DNA of 64,000 bases from Pirellulaceae bacterium (lineage in GTDB: Bacteria; Planctomycetota; Planctomycetia; Pirellulales; Pirellulaceae), in assembly GCA_028280445.1 (NCBI GenBank), contig JANQLU010000008.1, positions 306,579 to 370,578 on the forward strand. Reading direction: 5' to 3'. The notes below the pieces were generated by a model. It did no database searches. It saw only the letters and a program-made list of their open reading frames with translations, and was not told the origin of the DNA. Shown here piece by piece: positions 1 through 8,659 of the stretch (the first letter of the stretch is position 1; each line of letters opens with the position of its first letter). The translations under genes were made by a program, and so were the position numbers.

Positions 1-198
1 AACGAGCGTCTGCCCGCGTTTTACTTTTTGCCCCGGTTTAACGAGGACTTTGACCACAATGCCAGTGTCCCTGGACGCGACAGAAACGTTGTCGATTAAT
101 TGCAAAGTTGCAATTTTGGATTTGGCCGAATACGACTGCGCGTCACACTGTCCGCAAACAAACGAGAATAAAAAAAGAATTGAGATGACATGTTTCAT
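1..198 (-). CDS. HlyD-like membrane fusion/efflux adaptor, N-terminal part (cut by window edge)
   Basis: The first 66 codons of a minus-strand gene are visible. The product begins with a signal peptide (MKHVISILFLFSFVCGQCDA) and continues with a stretch ending in GIVVKVLVKPGQKVKRGQTL. That pattern is the biotinyl-lipoyl-like half of the barrel-sandwich hybrid in HlyD/RND periplasmic adaptors. An AGGA sits about 8 bases before the ATG at 198. The family links an inner-membrane transporter to an outer-membrane channel in the periplasm. The rest of the protein and its partner genes lie outside the window, so substrate cannot be inferred. Confidence 0.75.
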   Translation of the reverse strand, partial: MKHVISILFLFSFVCGQCDAQSYSAKSKIATLQLIDNVSVASRDTGIVVKVLVKPGQKVKRGQTLV

Positions 199-493
199 GT
201 TGAGAATCCTGAAGCTTTTTTTTGTTTGATTCCATTGTAATTCGGGACAATGGACAATGAAGCAAGATTTGGCACAAAGAGGTGCCGAGCTGAAAATACC
301 AAGTTTCCTCACAGACACAGTGGAAACTGGAAGCGCTAACCCTCGGTTTTGCCACAACAAATTTTCTGTAGAAGATCTGGTGTTCACGTGCTTGTCTCGC
401 AGTTGAAACCGTGTGCAGACGTCGAATCATCCGATGTGTCCACATCGTGTAACTAGCGACCATGATGACAGTTCGCTAAACTATCACTGAGTT

Positions 494-567
494 GCCCCGA
501 TAGCTCAGCTGGATAGAGCAATTGACTTCTAATCAGTAGGTCGCAGGTTCGAATCCTGCTCGGGGTA
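494..567 (+). tRNA. tRNA-Arg (anticodon TCT)
   Basis: A full cloverleaf can be drawn. The acceptor stem is GCCCCGA with TCGGGGT, the anticodon arm is ATTGA-CTTCTAA-TCAGT with anticodon TCT, and the T-arm contains GGTTCGAATCC. No CCA is encoded; position 567 is the discriminator base. The 3' 44 bases recur at 40635-40678, so this gene is the integration target of the mobile element that starts immediately downstream. The intact tRNA is kept on the integrase side. Confidence 0.95.
524..567 (+). repeat. attL: 3' half of tRNA-Arg
   Basis: These 44 bases match 40635-40678 with one difference (G at 536 in the tRNA, A in the distal copy). The core covers the anticodon loop to the 3' end of the tRNA, the usual crossover segment for tRNA-targeting tyrosine recombinases. 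Confidence 0.9.
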
Positions 568-630
568 CTTTTTTTTGGCCATTTTTGATGACGGACACAA
601 CGCAACACTCCACAAACCCTCCACACAAAT

Positions 631-1848
631 TCAATTCGCCTCTCGATCTCTTAGGAAATCTGGAACGAATACAACCTCGGATGTTTTCTTCATCTTTTTC
701 GCCAGTGCGATGTACTTCAAAGTTGTTTCAAACGACTTGTGCCGCATCTTTTTCTGCAACACTGGGGCGGGCATAGTGTCAACGTTGAGTGTAGCGTACG
801 CTCGCCGCAAGGCGTGGAATCCGTAGCGGTGACACGAATCAGTACACTCGTGTTCAGCAGCGTCAGGACACGTCAGGCTGATTCCAGCGGCTGCTTGAAT
901 GCGATGAAATTGCGTATCAAGTGTTCGCCGATGGTGTGGCCAGTAGAACAGTAGGGGAGAGAACGACAGTATCGACTTAACGTGAGTGAGCACGACGGCG
1001 GGTAGATGATCAATGTCATCGCGTTTGCCCTTGTTGTGCTTAGCTCGCGTGATGATCTGGCCTGTTTTCAGGTCAAGATCATCTCGACGAAACGCCAAGG
1101 TTTCGTCAATCCGCCAACCAGTGGTCAAGCAAAAGACCAACAATGCTTGCCACCACTCTTTCGGTTCGCACGGCAGGCCCTTCGGCAATGTGGCAACGTT
1201 GCATGCGTCATACATGCGTTGGAAATCTTCCTCTGTCACGACTGCTCCAATCTCGTCCGCTTCTCTTACGAAGCGAAACTTCGGAACGGTTGGCAGATAG
1301 CCCCAGTCGTGAGCAATGGTGAGGGCAGCTTTCAAGTGACGCAAGTCGTGGTTGATTGTGGCAGGGGTGACGGTCGAGCCCGGTTTTTTACCAGGGTCGC
1401 AACTCCGGTCGGCAATGAAGCTGTCAATAAGCTTAGTGGTAATTGCGGCCATTCGTATTGGCTTGCAATGTCGCTCGAAGTGGTTAAATGTTATCTTCTC
1501 CGCCGAGCGTGTTCTGACGGCCTTGCCGGGCAGGATTTTCTTTTCGTATTCCTTTCGAAACGTCGCCCACTTAGTGCGGTTAACTGGCTTATACGTGCCA
1601 GCCGCAAGTTGTCCCTCGATCTTCCGCTGGAACTTCTCGGCATTGGACTTGCTGCCGATGGTTTTAGACCGACGGCTCCCACTTGCATCGTACCAGCCAA
1701 CTGACCATGGACACTTGTCCTCACCAAGTTTTTGCTTTTGCTTATTGTCTTGAAATAACCATGCTCGCAAGATGTACTCCTTTGTCTGCTCGGTTTTTGT
1801 TATTAAAGAACTGGAGAAACGGTAACGCGATTTGATTCCTGCGGTCAA
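631..1848 (-). CDS. Tyrosine recombinase (integrase)
   Basis: A 405-aa phage/ICE-type integrase. The catalytic domain shows Arg246 (TTGWR), His345 and Arg348 (FHALRR), His370 (MRHKS) and the nucleophile Tyr379 (LKYIA), all in order. Residues about 90-180 form the SAM-like core-binding domain. The gene reads toward the tRNA gene and ends 64 bp from it, as expected for the enzyme that catalyses integration and excision at the att site. The start at 1848 overlaps the stop of the upstream HTH gene by ATGA, so the two are probably translated together. The protein appears intact. Confidence 0.93.
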   Translation of the reverse strand: MTAGIKSRYRFSSSLITKTEQTKEYILRAWLFQDNKQKQKLGEDKCPWSVGWYDASGSRRSKTIGSKSNAEKFQRKIEGQLAAGTYKPVNRTKWATFRKEYEKKILPGKAVRTRSAEKITFNHFERHCKPIRMAAITTKLIDSFIADRSCDPGKKPGSTVTPATINHDLRHLKAALTIAHDWGYLPTVPKFRFVREADEIGAVVTEEDFQRMYDACNVATLPKGLPCEPKEWWQALLVFCLTTGWRIDETLAFRRDDLDLKTGQIITRAKHNKGKRDDIDHLPAVVLTHVKSILSFSPLLFYWPHHRRTLDTQFHRIQAAAGISLTCPDAAEHECTDSCHRYGFHALRRAYATLNVDTMPAPVLQKKMRHKSFETTLKYIALAKKMKKTSEVVFVPDFLRDREAN

Positions 1849-2114
1849 AGTTGTCGTTGCTGCTGTAGAAAGCGTAGAAGTTCAGTTCGCTCGTACACAA
1901 TCTTTTTGCCGACCCGTGATCCGGCGAGTTCACCTCGCAGACGGGCATCGCGGAGGGTGTGGCGAGCAACACCGAGCAGACTGGCAGCTTCCGGTTCGGT
2001 GAACGCTATCCGGTCACTGGAAAGTGCTTGGTCGGCCAATAATTGAGCAACGGTTGCGTGTACAACCTGTTCGATGAGCGGCTGAAGATCAGTCGCGTTG
2101 AAAGAAAATTGCAT
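1845..2114 (-). CDS. MerR-like/excisionase-family HTH protein
   Basis: An 89-aa protein whose C-terminal half (FTEPEAASLLGVARHTLRDARL, followed by VGKKIVYERTELLRFL) is the HTH_17/MerR-like winged fold found in excisionases and directionality factors. The N-terminal 40 residues look helical. It overlaps the integrase start by 4 bp (ATGA), and this arrangement suggests that it controls the direction of recombination or integrase expression. No strong Shine-Dalgarno sequence precedes the ATG. A role as a plain repressor is possible too. Confidence 0.82.
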   Translation of the reverse strand: MQFSFNATDLQPLIEQVVHATVAQLLADQALSSDRIAFTEPEAASLLGVARHTLRDARLRGELAGSRVGKKIVYERTELLRFLQQQRQL

Positions 2115-2437
2115 AGTGACTGGGATGTTTGGATAGACCCTGAGCAGGGAAGGCCTGCAGCCCAGTCGTTGCTAAAAGAGGGGAGACGTTCTAGCGGGGG
2201 AAGGTTCACATATTTTTTCAGTTTTGTTGATTGCTATTCTCTGCGGCAACCATACATTGAAATGTGCTACACAAGCCTTCACGGGCCACGGGCCGTCTGT
2301 TTTTCGGGGAGCCTGTGAGCCCGTCGTTGCTACTAGGCACGAGGCTCCGTTTTGAAACGCGAGATAGTGTTCTGGTGGAGGTGTCGTGTAGCGTGGATCG
2401 CGTTGGGCGGTTGCGTGGCTCTTTTCGGAGAGTCAAC
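2115..2437. other. Intergenic region, no gene seen
   Basis: This lies between the divergent HTH/integrase operon and a short basic-peptide gene. Frames in both directions are open in places but lack start signals or recognisable content. It should contain the promoter of the integrase operon; no good consensus was found. Confidence 0.4.
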
Positions 2438-2572
2438 ATGGCATCTTTAGCCCGACCGAAACGATCCAATCATCGGCGTTCGCGACGCAACATGCGAGTG
2501 TATCTTGCTAAATACGTCCGCAGGCTTGTTGCCGAACGTCGAGAACAAGCACGCCGTCACATTCGGCGGTAG
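2438..2572 (+). CDS. 44-aa very basic peptide
   Basis: The frame starts MASLARPKRSNHRRSRR and ends RREQARRHIRR; about 18 of 44 residues are Arg or Lys. GGAGAG lies 5 bases before the ATG, and a stem-loop with a T-run follows 8 bases after the stop, so it has all the signals of a small transcription unit. The charge suggests nucleic-acid binding. No family is recognised. A longer upstream-extended frame exists, but the Shine-Dalgarno site supports this start. Confidence 0.55.
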   Translation: MASLARPKRSNHRRSRRNMRVYLAKYVRRLVAERREQARRHIRR

Positions 2573-2579
2573 AAACAAG

Positions 2580-2617
2580 CCCGTACTGTGGCCGAAAGCT
2601 ACAGTGCGGGTTTTTTG
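2580..2617 (+). terminator. Rho-independent terminator
   Basis: The stem CCCGTACTGT pairs with ACAGTGCGGG (one G-T wobble) around an 11-nt loop and is followed by TTTTTTG. It lies directly after the basic-peptide gene. Confidence 0.8.
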
Positions 2618-2712
2618 TTTGGTCGGAATTACACAAAGTCGAAGGGCCCGCTCCGTGTTTACCTATGTATGATTTTTGTACGTTTTCTTCGTGCAATCGG
2701 CGTTTCACGCCT

Positions 2713-2773
2713 GTTTCACGCCGAGGGTGTCAAAGCACTGGCCGAAAATGCATCGGCCATTTTGACCGATGCA
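2713..2773 (+). repeat. 61-bp direct repeat, copy 1
   Basis: Aligns without gaps to 8877-8937, with 46 of 61 bases identical; the cores GTTTCACGCCGA and CGAAAATGCATCGG are perfect. In the same frame both copies read FHA-(7)-ENAS-x-IL-x-DA, so they may be remnants of paralogous short genes. In this copy ATGCATCGG and CCGATGCAT also form a hairpin. The two copies flank the KAP/ParB/methylase block. Confidence 0.6.
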
Positions 2774-2813
2774 TTGCTCTAGATTTCTTGGCACTACAAC
2801 ATGTTGTGACATT

Positions 2814-5528
2814 TCATATCACCGATTGGACGACGAGTCTCAGTTCATGATCGACACCTGTCCAGTCAACATTTGTATCGGGAGACCTCGATTCGTAAGC
2901 AAGGAGTGTTGCGCGAATGATTTGGTTAGGTGGCCATTGTTGGCTATCAGAAGATTGCGATAGTAGTCTTGCAAGTTGATAACGATAGAGAAACAGCCGA
3001 ATTGCCCGAGGTCCGCAACTGTAATTCGAACGTTTCAGTATCAAAGCAAGCTCGGATGCTGCAGAAACTAACGCTTGTTTCTCGGTGGGTGAATACACGA
3101 TCCCATCTAGCTTGTTCACTGAGTATTCAACCTTTGTCCGAGATTCTTGAATCTCAATCGTCTCCTTCAACGCTATTGATTCAGAACGATCCGTTGTTTC
3201 ATCATTAACAATAGTATCGCGCCTATTCTCGATTCCTCCTTCCTGGACTAATGATGCTTGAGTATCTGCAGAGAGCAGTTGTTCATGTAGGTCAATTATT
3301 TCTCTGAGATTCGACTCTTCGGAATCATTCGCTCGATCATTTAAGCTCTTTAGCCCTTTAAGAACATCTCGCAACTGTTCGTCAATAAATACTGATGCGG
3401 CGGCAGATATGTCTTTGGATTCCAGTGCGGGAAATCGATAGTACGCCAAGAAAAGTTTGTCTATGTGTTCGTCAACAAGTACGTGATCGGGAATTTGCGA
3501 AATTGTGTCCGTTGACGTTCGGGTTCCGCTAGACAACTCAAACTTTTGAAGAATCGCATCACGTAGCAGAATTTCTTCGACCAGCATTACGACCTGTACT
3601 CGATCATCAAGGTATTCATCCTCAATTAAAAGTTTGATTGATTCAATGATTTCAAGCATTTGTGACGGTTCGCAACGATCAAGATCATCGACAACCAACA
3701 AAAGACGCTGTTTCCGAGCAATTGAAAATGTAGCGCAGATAAAAAAAAACAAAAACAACAGCCACCAAAGTCCAACCGACAACAGTATCTGCGTTTTCGA
3801 AATATCAGGTAAGATTTTCGCAAGTGATTCGGCAACCAATAATGAAGGAGACAGCCAAAACACAAAGACAGTAAGACCGATCGATACGCAAACAATCGCG
3901 GACAACCACTTTTTGATATGGCGATCGATAAAGTAGTTGTTTGGAACAGCGGCTACGATCACATTTCTTAGATCGTCTCCAATTGCAGCCTGCAGCCCCA
4001 ATGTCTGACGGTAACTGGTTAGCTTTGCAAATCGTTTTCGAAACCCGGCACTCACCCGACTTCCTTTGAAAATGTAGGACGCAATGAAAAGCAAGAATGC
4101 GATCCCAACGACACTGGAAACAATCGCAAGAAAATTGAAAATGACAGCAAATGGAAGAACAAGCAGATAGCTAAGGATGGCGTAAAGAGCCAATCGCCAC
4201 ATGCCCACTCTGGCAATATGGGTTCGAATTGCGAGGCCGCATGAACTAAGTGGGTTGTTCGCTGTTATTGATTCAACAATATTTTCGTAGAGATGCGCCC
4301 ATAGTTCAGGTGTAGTTCGATATTTCCACGCGTTGAACCATGCAGTTTGGTACTTTCCACTGGCAAGCTGAGCACCAAGCTCTTGCAGCAAAAACGTCTT
4401 GCCACGTCCCCACCTCCCAAACACAGCCAAACAAAATTCGCCTGATGCAGATGTAATAAAGCTAGATAGCGCCTTAGTCTGAGCATTTATCCCAAGGCAT
4501 TTTTCATCGACGTTGGCATGTCGCCGAGGGCGACAGCCGGATCCTATCGTTGTCGTCATAGACGCTTGAAGGTCATCTTCAATTGCAACCACATCGATTG
4601 AGTCCACTTCGGCGTGAGTCTCCGTCGAGGAATTCGATTCATTTGAGTCTAAATCAAAAGTATCGGAGCCATAAGCACTTTCGTGGTGAGCAAAATTCGA
4701 CTTAGCAAGTATGAGGTCAATTTGTGCCTCGCTCAAATACTTGTAGTTTTGCAAAGATCGAGGGTCAAATTTCTCGCCCATTACATCTGAGGCTACAATC
4801 GGCGGTTTGACGTATTGCGCTTTTTTTATTTCGCAACATGTGATTGCAAACGTGTCTGGAATACGCGCCTCATTGAACACCCTGCTGAGTTGAGCCTTCC
4901 ACTCAGATTTTGAATTGGCACCGAGTCTTTCCTTAAATTTGTTCCAAGCCTTGCCAACCGTTGTCTGGCTGTTTGAGTGAATTCGACCCAATAAATGAAT
5001 GTTGTTTGGGCGCTCGCCGCCGCGACAACAAGCCACGATTGCATTAGGTTTTATTGACTTAAGTGGCAACTTTTTTCTATAATACACCGGTCGAAGTTGT
5101 TGCTTTTTGAAATGAAAGTCGAGCCACTCCGGATCAGCAATACAGATCATGCCTGACTGTTTCGATCCAGTCGACTTATCAGGCTTTGACGACTGGGTTT
5201 CTGCGGCATGAACTGACCTCAATCCCTCATGTTCAGCCGCCTCTAGAGTCAACCCGAGTTCTCCCTGATGAACACTCTTGGCTTGAGTGTTCTGTCTTGC
5301 TAGATCTTCCGCTAACTCAAACACCTTCGAAATATCCAAATCCAACCCTAAACTCACACGCTTTAACAATTCCGTTGAAATTCTGTTTCGGCCAGTCTCG
5401 ATCTTGCTCAAATGCGAGGCTGACATTCCACACCTATTGGCAAGCTCTTTTTGTGATAACATTTTGTCGATTCGCGCATGGCGAATTACGTTGCCGATGT
5501 AGTCGCCAGAGTCGATTGAGTCTTGCAT
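2814..5528 (-). CDS. XRE-HTH fused to membrane KAP-type P-loop NTPase
   Basis: A 904-aa protein. Residues 10-70 are an XRE-type helix-turn-helix (LSQKELANRCGMSASHLSKIE). Residues about 127-265 form an unassigned globular domain (starting ICIADPEWLDFHF). A low-complexity linker follows, then a P-loop domain with Walker A GRWGRGKT (371-378) and Walker B LLLVVDDLDRCEP (609-621). Three or four membrane segments (about 445-490, 541-565, 580-605) are inserted between the two Walker motifs, the hallmark of KAP NTPases. KAP proteins are often found in bacterial defence loci. The N-terminal HTH suggests self-regulation or DNA-dependent control. It stands alone on the minus strand, divergent from the ParB-like gene. 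No linked effector gene is evident. Confidence 0.85.
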   Translation of the reverse strand: MQDSIDSGDYIGNVIRHARIDKMLSQKELANRCGMSASHLSKIETGRNRISTELLKRVSLGLDLDISKVFELAEDLARQNTQAKSVHQGELGLTLEAAEHEGLRSVHAAETQSSKPDKSTGSKQSGMICIADPEWLDFHFKKQQLRPVYYRKKLPLKSIKPNAIVACCRGGERPNNIHLLGRIHSNSQTTVGKAWNKFKERLGANSKSEWKAQLSRVFNEARIPDTFAITCCEIKKAQYVKPPIVASDVMGEKFDPRSLQNYKYLSEAQIDLILAKSNFAHHESAYGSDTFDLDSNESNSSTETHAEVDSIDVVAIEDDLQASMTTTIGSGCRPRRHANVDEKCLGINAQTKALSSFITSASGEFCLAVFGRWGRGKTFLLQELGAQLASGKYQTAWFNAWKYRTTPELWAHLYENIVESITANNPLSSCGLAIRTHIARVGMWRLALYAILSYLLVLPFAVIFNFLAIVSSVVGIAFLLFIASYIFKGSRVSAGFRKRFAKLTSYRQTLGLQAAIGDDLRNVIVAAVPNNYFIDRHIKKWLSAIVCVSIGLTVFVFWLSPSLLVAESLAKILPDISKTQILLSVGLWWLLFLFFFICATFSIARKQRLLLVVDDLDRCEPSQMLEIIESIKLLIEDEYLDDRVQVVMLVEEILLRDAILQKFELSSGTRTSTDTISQIPDHVLVDEHIDKLFLAYYRFPALESKDISAAASVFIDEQLRDVLKGLKSLNDRANDSEESNLREIIDLHEQLLSADTQASLVQEGGIENRRDTIVNDETTDRSESIALKETIEIQESRTKVEYSVNKLDGIVYSPTEKQALVSAASELALILKRSNYSCGPRAIRLFLYRYQLARLLSQSSDSQQWPPNQIIRATLLAYESRSPDTNVDWTGVDHELRLVVQSVI

Positions 5529-6287
5529 GTACTAATGCCTGATTTGATCGGTGTTATCTTCGAATGATCTCAACGTTCGATATGTTGTCCACAGAAACGG
5601 TGCGTCTCAAGTACAAAAACGAATCGGAAACGAGTGTGCTAGTAGCATAAATTATGCACTCAGAATGTTTATTTTCGGTGGATGTTATTTTCCTTCTCAA
5701 AATACGTCGCCAATCCTTGATAGTTACTAATCTTAGTTGGATTTTACTAGGAGTAGTACCTTCATGGACATTGCTTCTAAAACCGTGCGAAAACAGCGGG
5801 AGAAGGCTTAAAGTTTTGACTCCAAGTACAACGGTTTGATCTCGCCGGCATCACAAACAAGCTTGCATTCCCCCACAAAACATCAAAAACCAGCGTGTAA
5901 TTGTGCGGCGGGTAAGCACCGGATTCTGAGTGGAAAAATTGCGATAGATTTGTTGGTCGAGGCTTTAAGTGAATGTCTGGGTGCAGTAGGACTACAACTT
6001 GGATTCGTGGATTGATTGGTTTTCTCTCGGAATGTCACAAGTTAGCTTCGACCAGCACACCGAATACACGAACGAAAATTCTAAACTGCTTCGAATTCAT
6101 TGTCCGAATGCACGAATATAGATGGCCGCTGGGGAAATCTGGGGAAAGAAATTCGTTCGATGTAACCGAAACGGCTTGGAGAATCGTTTCATAGCAATAC
6201 CTGGCCGGTTGGGGCTTGGACGTCCGAAAATGCAGAATTATAGTAGTGAGCTAAATTCATCAATCTCTTCAATTTGTCAGGCCACTC
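5529..6287. other. Long divergent intergenic region
   Basis: This is 759 bp between the KAP gene and the ParB-like gene. It should hold both promoters. A Shine-Dalgarno-like AGGAG followed by a 15-codon frame starting at 5764 (MDIASKTVRK...) is present but too short to call. No RNA gene or convincing repeat was found. Confidence 0.4.
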
Positions 6288-7322
6288 ATGCCCACGAATA
6301 AGCCAGTTGAAGTCAAAAAGCTAAAGCTTGACCTGCAAAACTATAGAACTGTCGCTCAAGAGAATGAAGTAGACGCAACAGCGGCGATGATTTCTCTTAA
6401 GCCAGGCTGGTTCTGGGCATTGACTGAAAGCTTGTTGGAAGACGGATACCACCCGACTGAAAACATAATCGTACTCAAGGAAGGTCGTACGCTTCGAGTG
6501 AAAGAGGGGAACAGGCGAATCGCTGCCATGAAAATCATCTCAGGAGAATTGAATGATGATGCAATCTTTTCTTTAATGCCGTCTCACATTCTGACATTGG
6601 TCAATGAATTGCCGCGTAAGTGGAAGACGAATAACAAGACCGTGCCTTGTGTGGTTTATGAGTCGAACGAGAAAGAAACCGTTTCGAGAATCGTTTCGTT
6701 AATGCATGCAAAGGGCGAGAAGGCTGGGCGAGATAAGTGGAACCCAGTTGCTCGTGCTCGATACAACCGAAACGAACTTGGGAAAAGTGAACCAGCACTT
6801 GATTTACTCGAGCAATTCTTGGCCAAGGGAAAGACCGTGAGCAAACGTCAAGCGGAACAATGGGGTGGAGACTACCCATTGAGTATCCTAGATGAGGCAA
6901 TCAAGAAAGTAGCAGAACGATGTGGATGCGACTCCGCTAGAGTTCTGGCTGATAAGTACCCACGAATAAAATTTCGTCCAGCGCTTGAAAACATGCTTTG
7001 TGATATCGGACTAGGCGAACTTACGTTTCCCGACATGCGTTCGGAGCCAGAGTTTGGCGCTGCTAAATACGAGTTCCCAGAAATACCTGAAGTGGATCAA
7101 AAAGCGGGAAAGACAACGAAAAAGAAAAAATCCACTAAGAAAAAAACAACAAAGACTAGCAAGAAAGCCGCCGCAAAGCCCATGGCTGACCAAAGGTCTG
7201 TTAAGGCTGTGCTACGTGATTTCGTGCCGAAAGGAAAGAATCTGAAAAAGTTGCAACACTTCTTGAAGAAGCCCGGTCACTATCTATCACGAAAAACCCT
7301 TTGGCGTTTTGTTTTGTCCTGA
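6288..7322 (+). CDS. ParB/Srx-domain protein, frameshifted before its C-terminus
   Basis: A 344-aa product. The N-terminal part contains VKEGNRRIAAMK (about residues 68-79), which matches the ParB-N/Srx-fold motif (GxRR...A). A central helical region follows, then a Lys-rich linker (about 275-300, KKKKSTKKKTTK). The frame stops at 7322, but the protein appears to continue in the -1 frame as a helical domain (see next entry). ParB-N proteins of this sort bind or cut DNA, or use nucleotides, and often sit beside DNA adenine methylases in mobile elements, as here. There is no strong Shine-Dalgarno site before the ATG. Confidence 0.75.
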   Translation: MPTNKPVEVKKLKLDLQNYRTVAQENEVDATAAMISLKPGWFWALTESLLEDGYHPTENIIVLKEGRTLRVKEGNRRIAAMKIISGELNDDAIFSLMPSHILTLVNELPRKWKTNNKTVPCVVYESNEKETVSRIVSLMHAKGEKAGRDKWNPVARARYNRNELGKSEPALDLLEQFLAKGKTVSKRQAEQWGGDYPLSILDEAIKKVAERCGCDSARVLADKYPRIKFRPALENMLCDIGLGELTFPDMRSEPEFGAAKYEFPEIPEVDQKAGKTTKKKKSTKKKTTKTSKKAAAKPMADQRSVKAVLRDFVPKGKNLKKLQHFLKKPGHYLSRKTLWRFVLS

Positions 7323-7648
7323 GAAGCATGTTTGAGATATCCGCCAAAGCATATTGCGAAGACCACAAAGGCACTGCGAATGCCCCAAAACTAACCAAGG
7401 GTGGCAAACCCAAAAAGTTGGTCGAGGTTTTACGAGGAATTACAAAGCACATTACCGACGACAAAAGTGACATTGAGAAAACAAAAATCCTTCATGGTGC
7501 GATGACAGTGCTAGCACGGCCGGAAGACATCCTTTCCGTTACTTCTATGAACCAGTTAGTACATAACCCAAAATTCAGTGTAGACGAAGCTGGCATTTGT
7601 TTGCTATTTGGACACGTATTTCCATTGTTGGAAGAGATGAATGCGTAA
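7301..7648 (+). pseudogene. C-terminal domain of the ParB-like protein in the -1 frame
   Basis: The frame opens upstream of 7301, where only a TTG could serve as start, and reads AFCFVLRSMFEISAKAYCED onward to 7648. The preceding gene ends just 22 bp inside it. The text LRSMFEIS-AKAYC looks like the interior of a helical domain, not an N-terminus, so I infer one gene broken by a one-base change near A292-A296/C297-C299 (7292-7299), or a programmed -1 shift. No perfect X-XXY-YYZ heptamer is seen in the zero frame. Separate translation from TTG by coupling is a third option. Confidence 0.6.
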
Positions 7649-7670
7649 CACTTAGTCGGCAAAACAGAAC

Positions 7671-8540
7671 ATGGCTCGTTTCCTTACTCCCCTTAGATAC
7701 CCTGGTGGTAAGCAAAAAATTGCTCCTTTTGTCCGTGCACTACTCGCCGAGAATGGTCTTCTGGGCGGAGAGTATTCCGAACCGTTCGCAGGGGGAGCGG
7801 GCGTGGCCATTGAGCTATTGCTATCTGGTGCCGTTTCGAAAATCCATTTGAATGATGCCGATCCTGGAGTACATGCTTTTTGGCATTCAATTTTGAATGA
7901 AACAGATGAGTTTTGCAGAAGGATTGTTGCCGCTTCGCTCACCATTCCATCGTGGCGACGCCATCAAGAAGTTGTTAAATCCAAAAGCACAGATTTGCTG
8001 GAACTAGGGTTTAGTACATTTTTCTTGAACCGATGCAACCGGTCGGGAATTCAGTCCGGGGGGGTCATTGGCGGACTTGAGCAAACTGGAAAATGGAAAA
8101 TGGATGCTCGCTTCCCTCGAAACGAACTGATTCGCCGTATAGAGGCCATTGCGCTTCGAAAAGACCGCATCAAGCTTCGCAACTGGGATGCATCGCGTTT
8201 CATCAAGAGTTACATTCCTAGGCTGCCAATCCAATCGCTCATCTATCTAGACCCTCCCTATTTCGACAAAGCAGAAAGGCTTTATCTGCATCACTACAAG
8301 CCAGATGACCATGCCAAGATTGCCGACTTGATTTTCGGAAATATTGAGCACCCTTGGATTGTTAGCTACGATTGTTGCGGCGCAATCAAAGATATATACA
8401 GCGAGTACACTCGAATGGAGTATTCGTTGCAGTACAACGCATCAACTGCGTACACAGGAAAAGAAGTAATGTTCTTTAATCACGATATGGTGATTCCGCT
8501 TGAAGAACCAACGCCTGGGTGTCGTTCTCAGGTTGTGTGA
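7671..8540 (+). CDS. D12-class N6-adenine DNA methylase (Dam-like)
   Basis: A 289-aa protein with the D12 MTase motifs in order: RYPGGKQ (9-15), EPFAGGAGVA (38-47, SAM-binding motif I) and DPPY (194-197, catalytic motif IV). The FFLNRCNRSG segment (about 118-127) is typical for this class. It transfers a methyl group from SAM to N6 of adenine in a short DNA site. It follows the ParB-like pair by 22 bp and is probably cotranscribed with it. The protein appears intact. The recognition sequence cannot be told from the sequence. Confidence 0.92.
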   Translation: MARFLTPLRYPGGKQKIAPFVRALLAENGLLGGEYSEPFAGGAGVAIELLLSGAVSKIHLNDADPGVHAFWHSILNETDEFCRRIVAASLTIPSWRRHQEVVKSKSTDLLELGFSTFFLNRCNRSGIQSGGVIGGLEQTGKWKMDARFPRNELIRRIEAIALRKDRIKLRNWDASRFIKSYIPRLPIQSLIYLDPPYFDKAERLYLHHYKPDDHAKIADLIFGNIEHPWIVSYDCCGAIKDIYSEYTRMEYSLQYNASTAYTGKEVMFFNHDMVIPLEEPTPGCRSQVV

Positions 8541-8544
8541 TTAC

Positions 8545-8587
8545 ATGGAAAAGGCCGCCCAAAAGGCGACCTTAGCGATTATTTTTT
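8545..8587. terminator. Bidirectional terminator
   Basis: The imperfect stem AAGGccGCC-CAAAA-GGCgaCCTT (8551-8573) is followed by ATTATTTTTT on the plus strand and by TTTTCC on the minus strand. It separates the methylase from the convergent 26-aa peptide gene. Confidence 0.65.
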
Positions 8588-8659
8588 CGACTTCTTACAC
8601 TCAGTGTAAATAGCAAGCACGCTTGCAAGAATCGAAAAAACTGCGGCGATGATTTCCAT
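8579..8659 (-). CDS. 26-aa single-span membrane peptide
   Basis: The frame encodes MEIIAAVFSILASVLAIYTE followed by CKKSKK. AAGGAG lies 6 bases upstream of the ATG, one of the best ribosome-binding sites in the window, and a terminator follows. One hydrophobic helix with a basic C-terminal tail resembles the membrane toxins of type I toxin-antitoxin systems. It is convergent with the methylase. No antisense RNA promoter was identified, so the toxin idea is inference only. Confidence 0.6.
   Translation of the reverse strand: MEIIAAVFSILASVLAIYTECKKSKK

Noticed and set aside
1006..1704. 232-codon plus-strand frame
   Set aside because: Antisense shadow of the integrase gene.
2743..2773. Terminator for the KAP gene from the ATGCATCGG hairpin
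   Set aside because: The hairpin is followed by TTTTCGG rather than a real U-tract on the minus strand, and it is part of the 61-bp repeat.
5764..5811. 15-codon frame behind an AGGAG site
   Set aside because: Too short and without a terminator or any similarity to support a gene.
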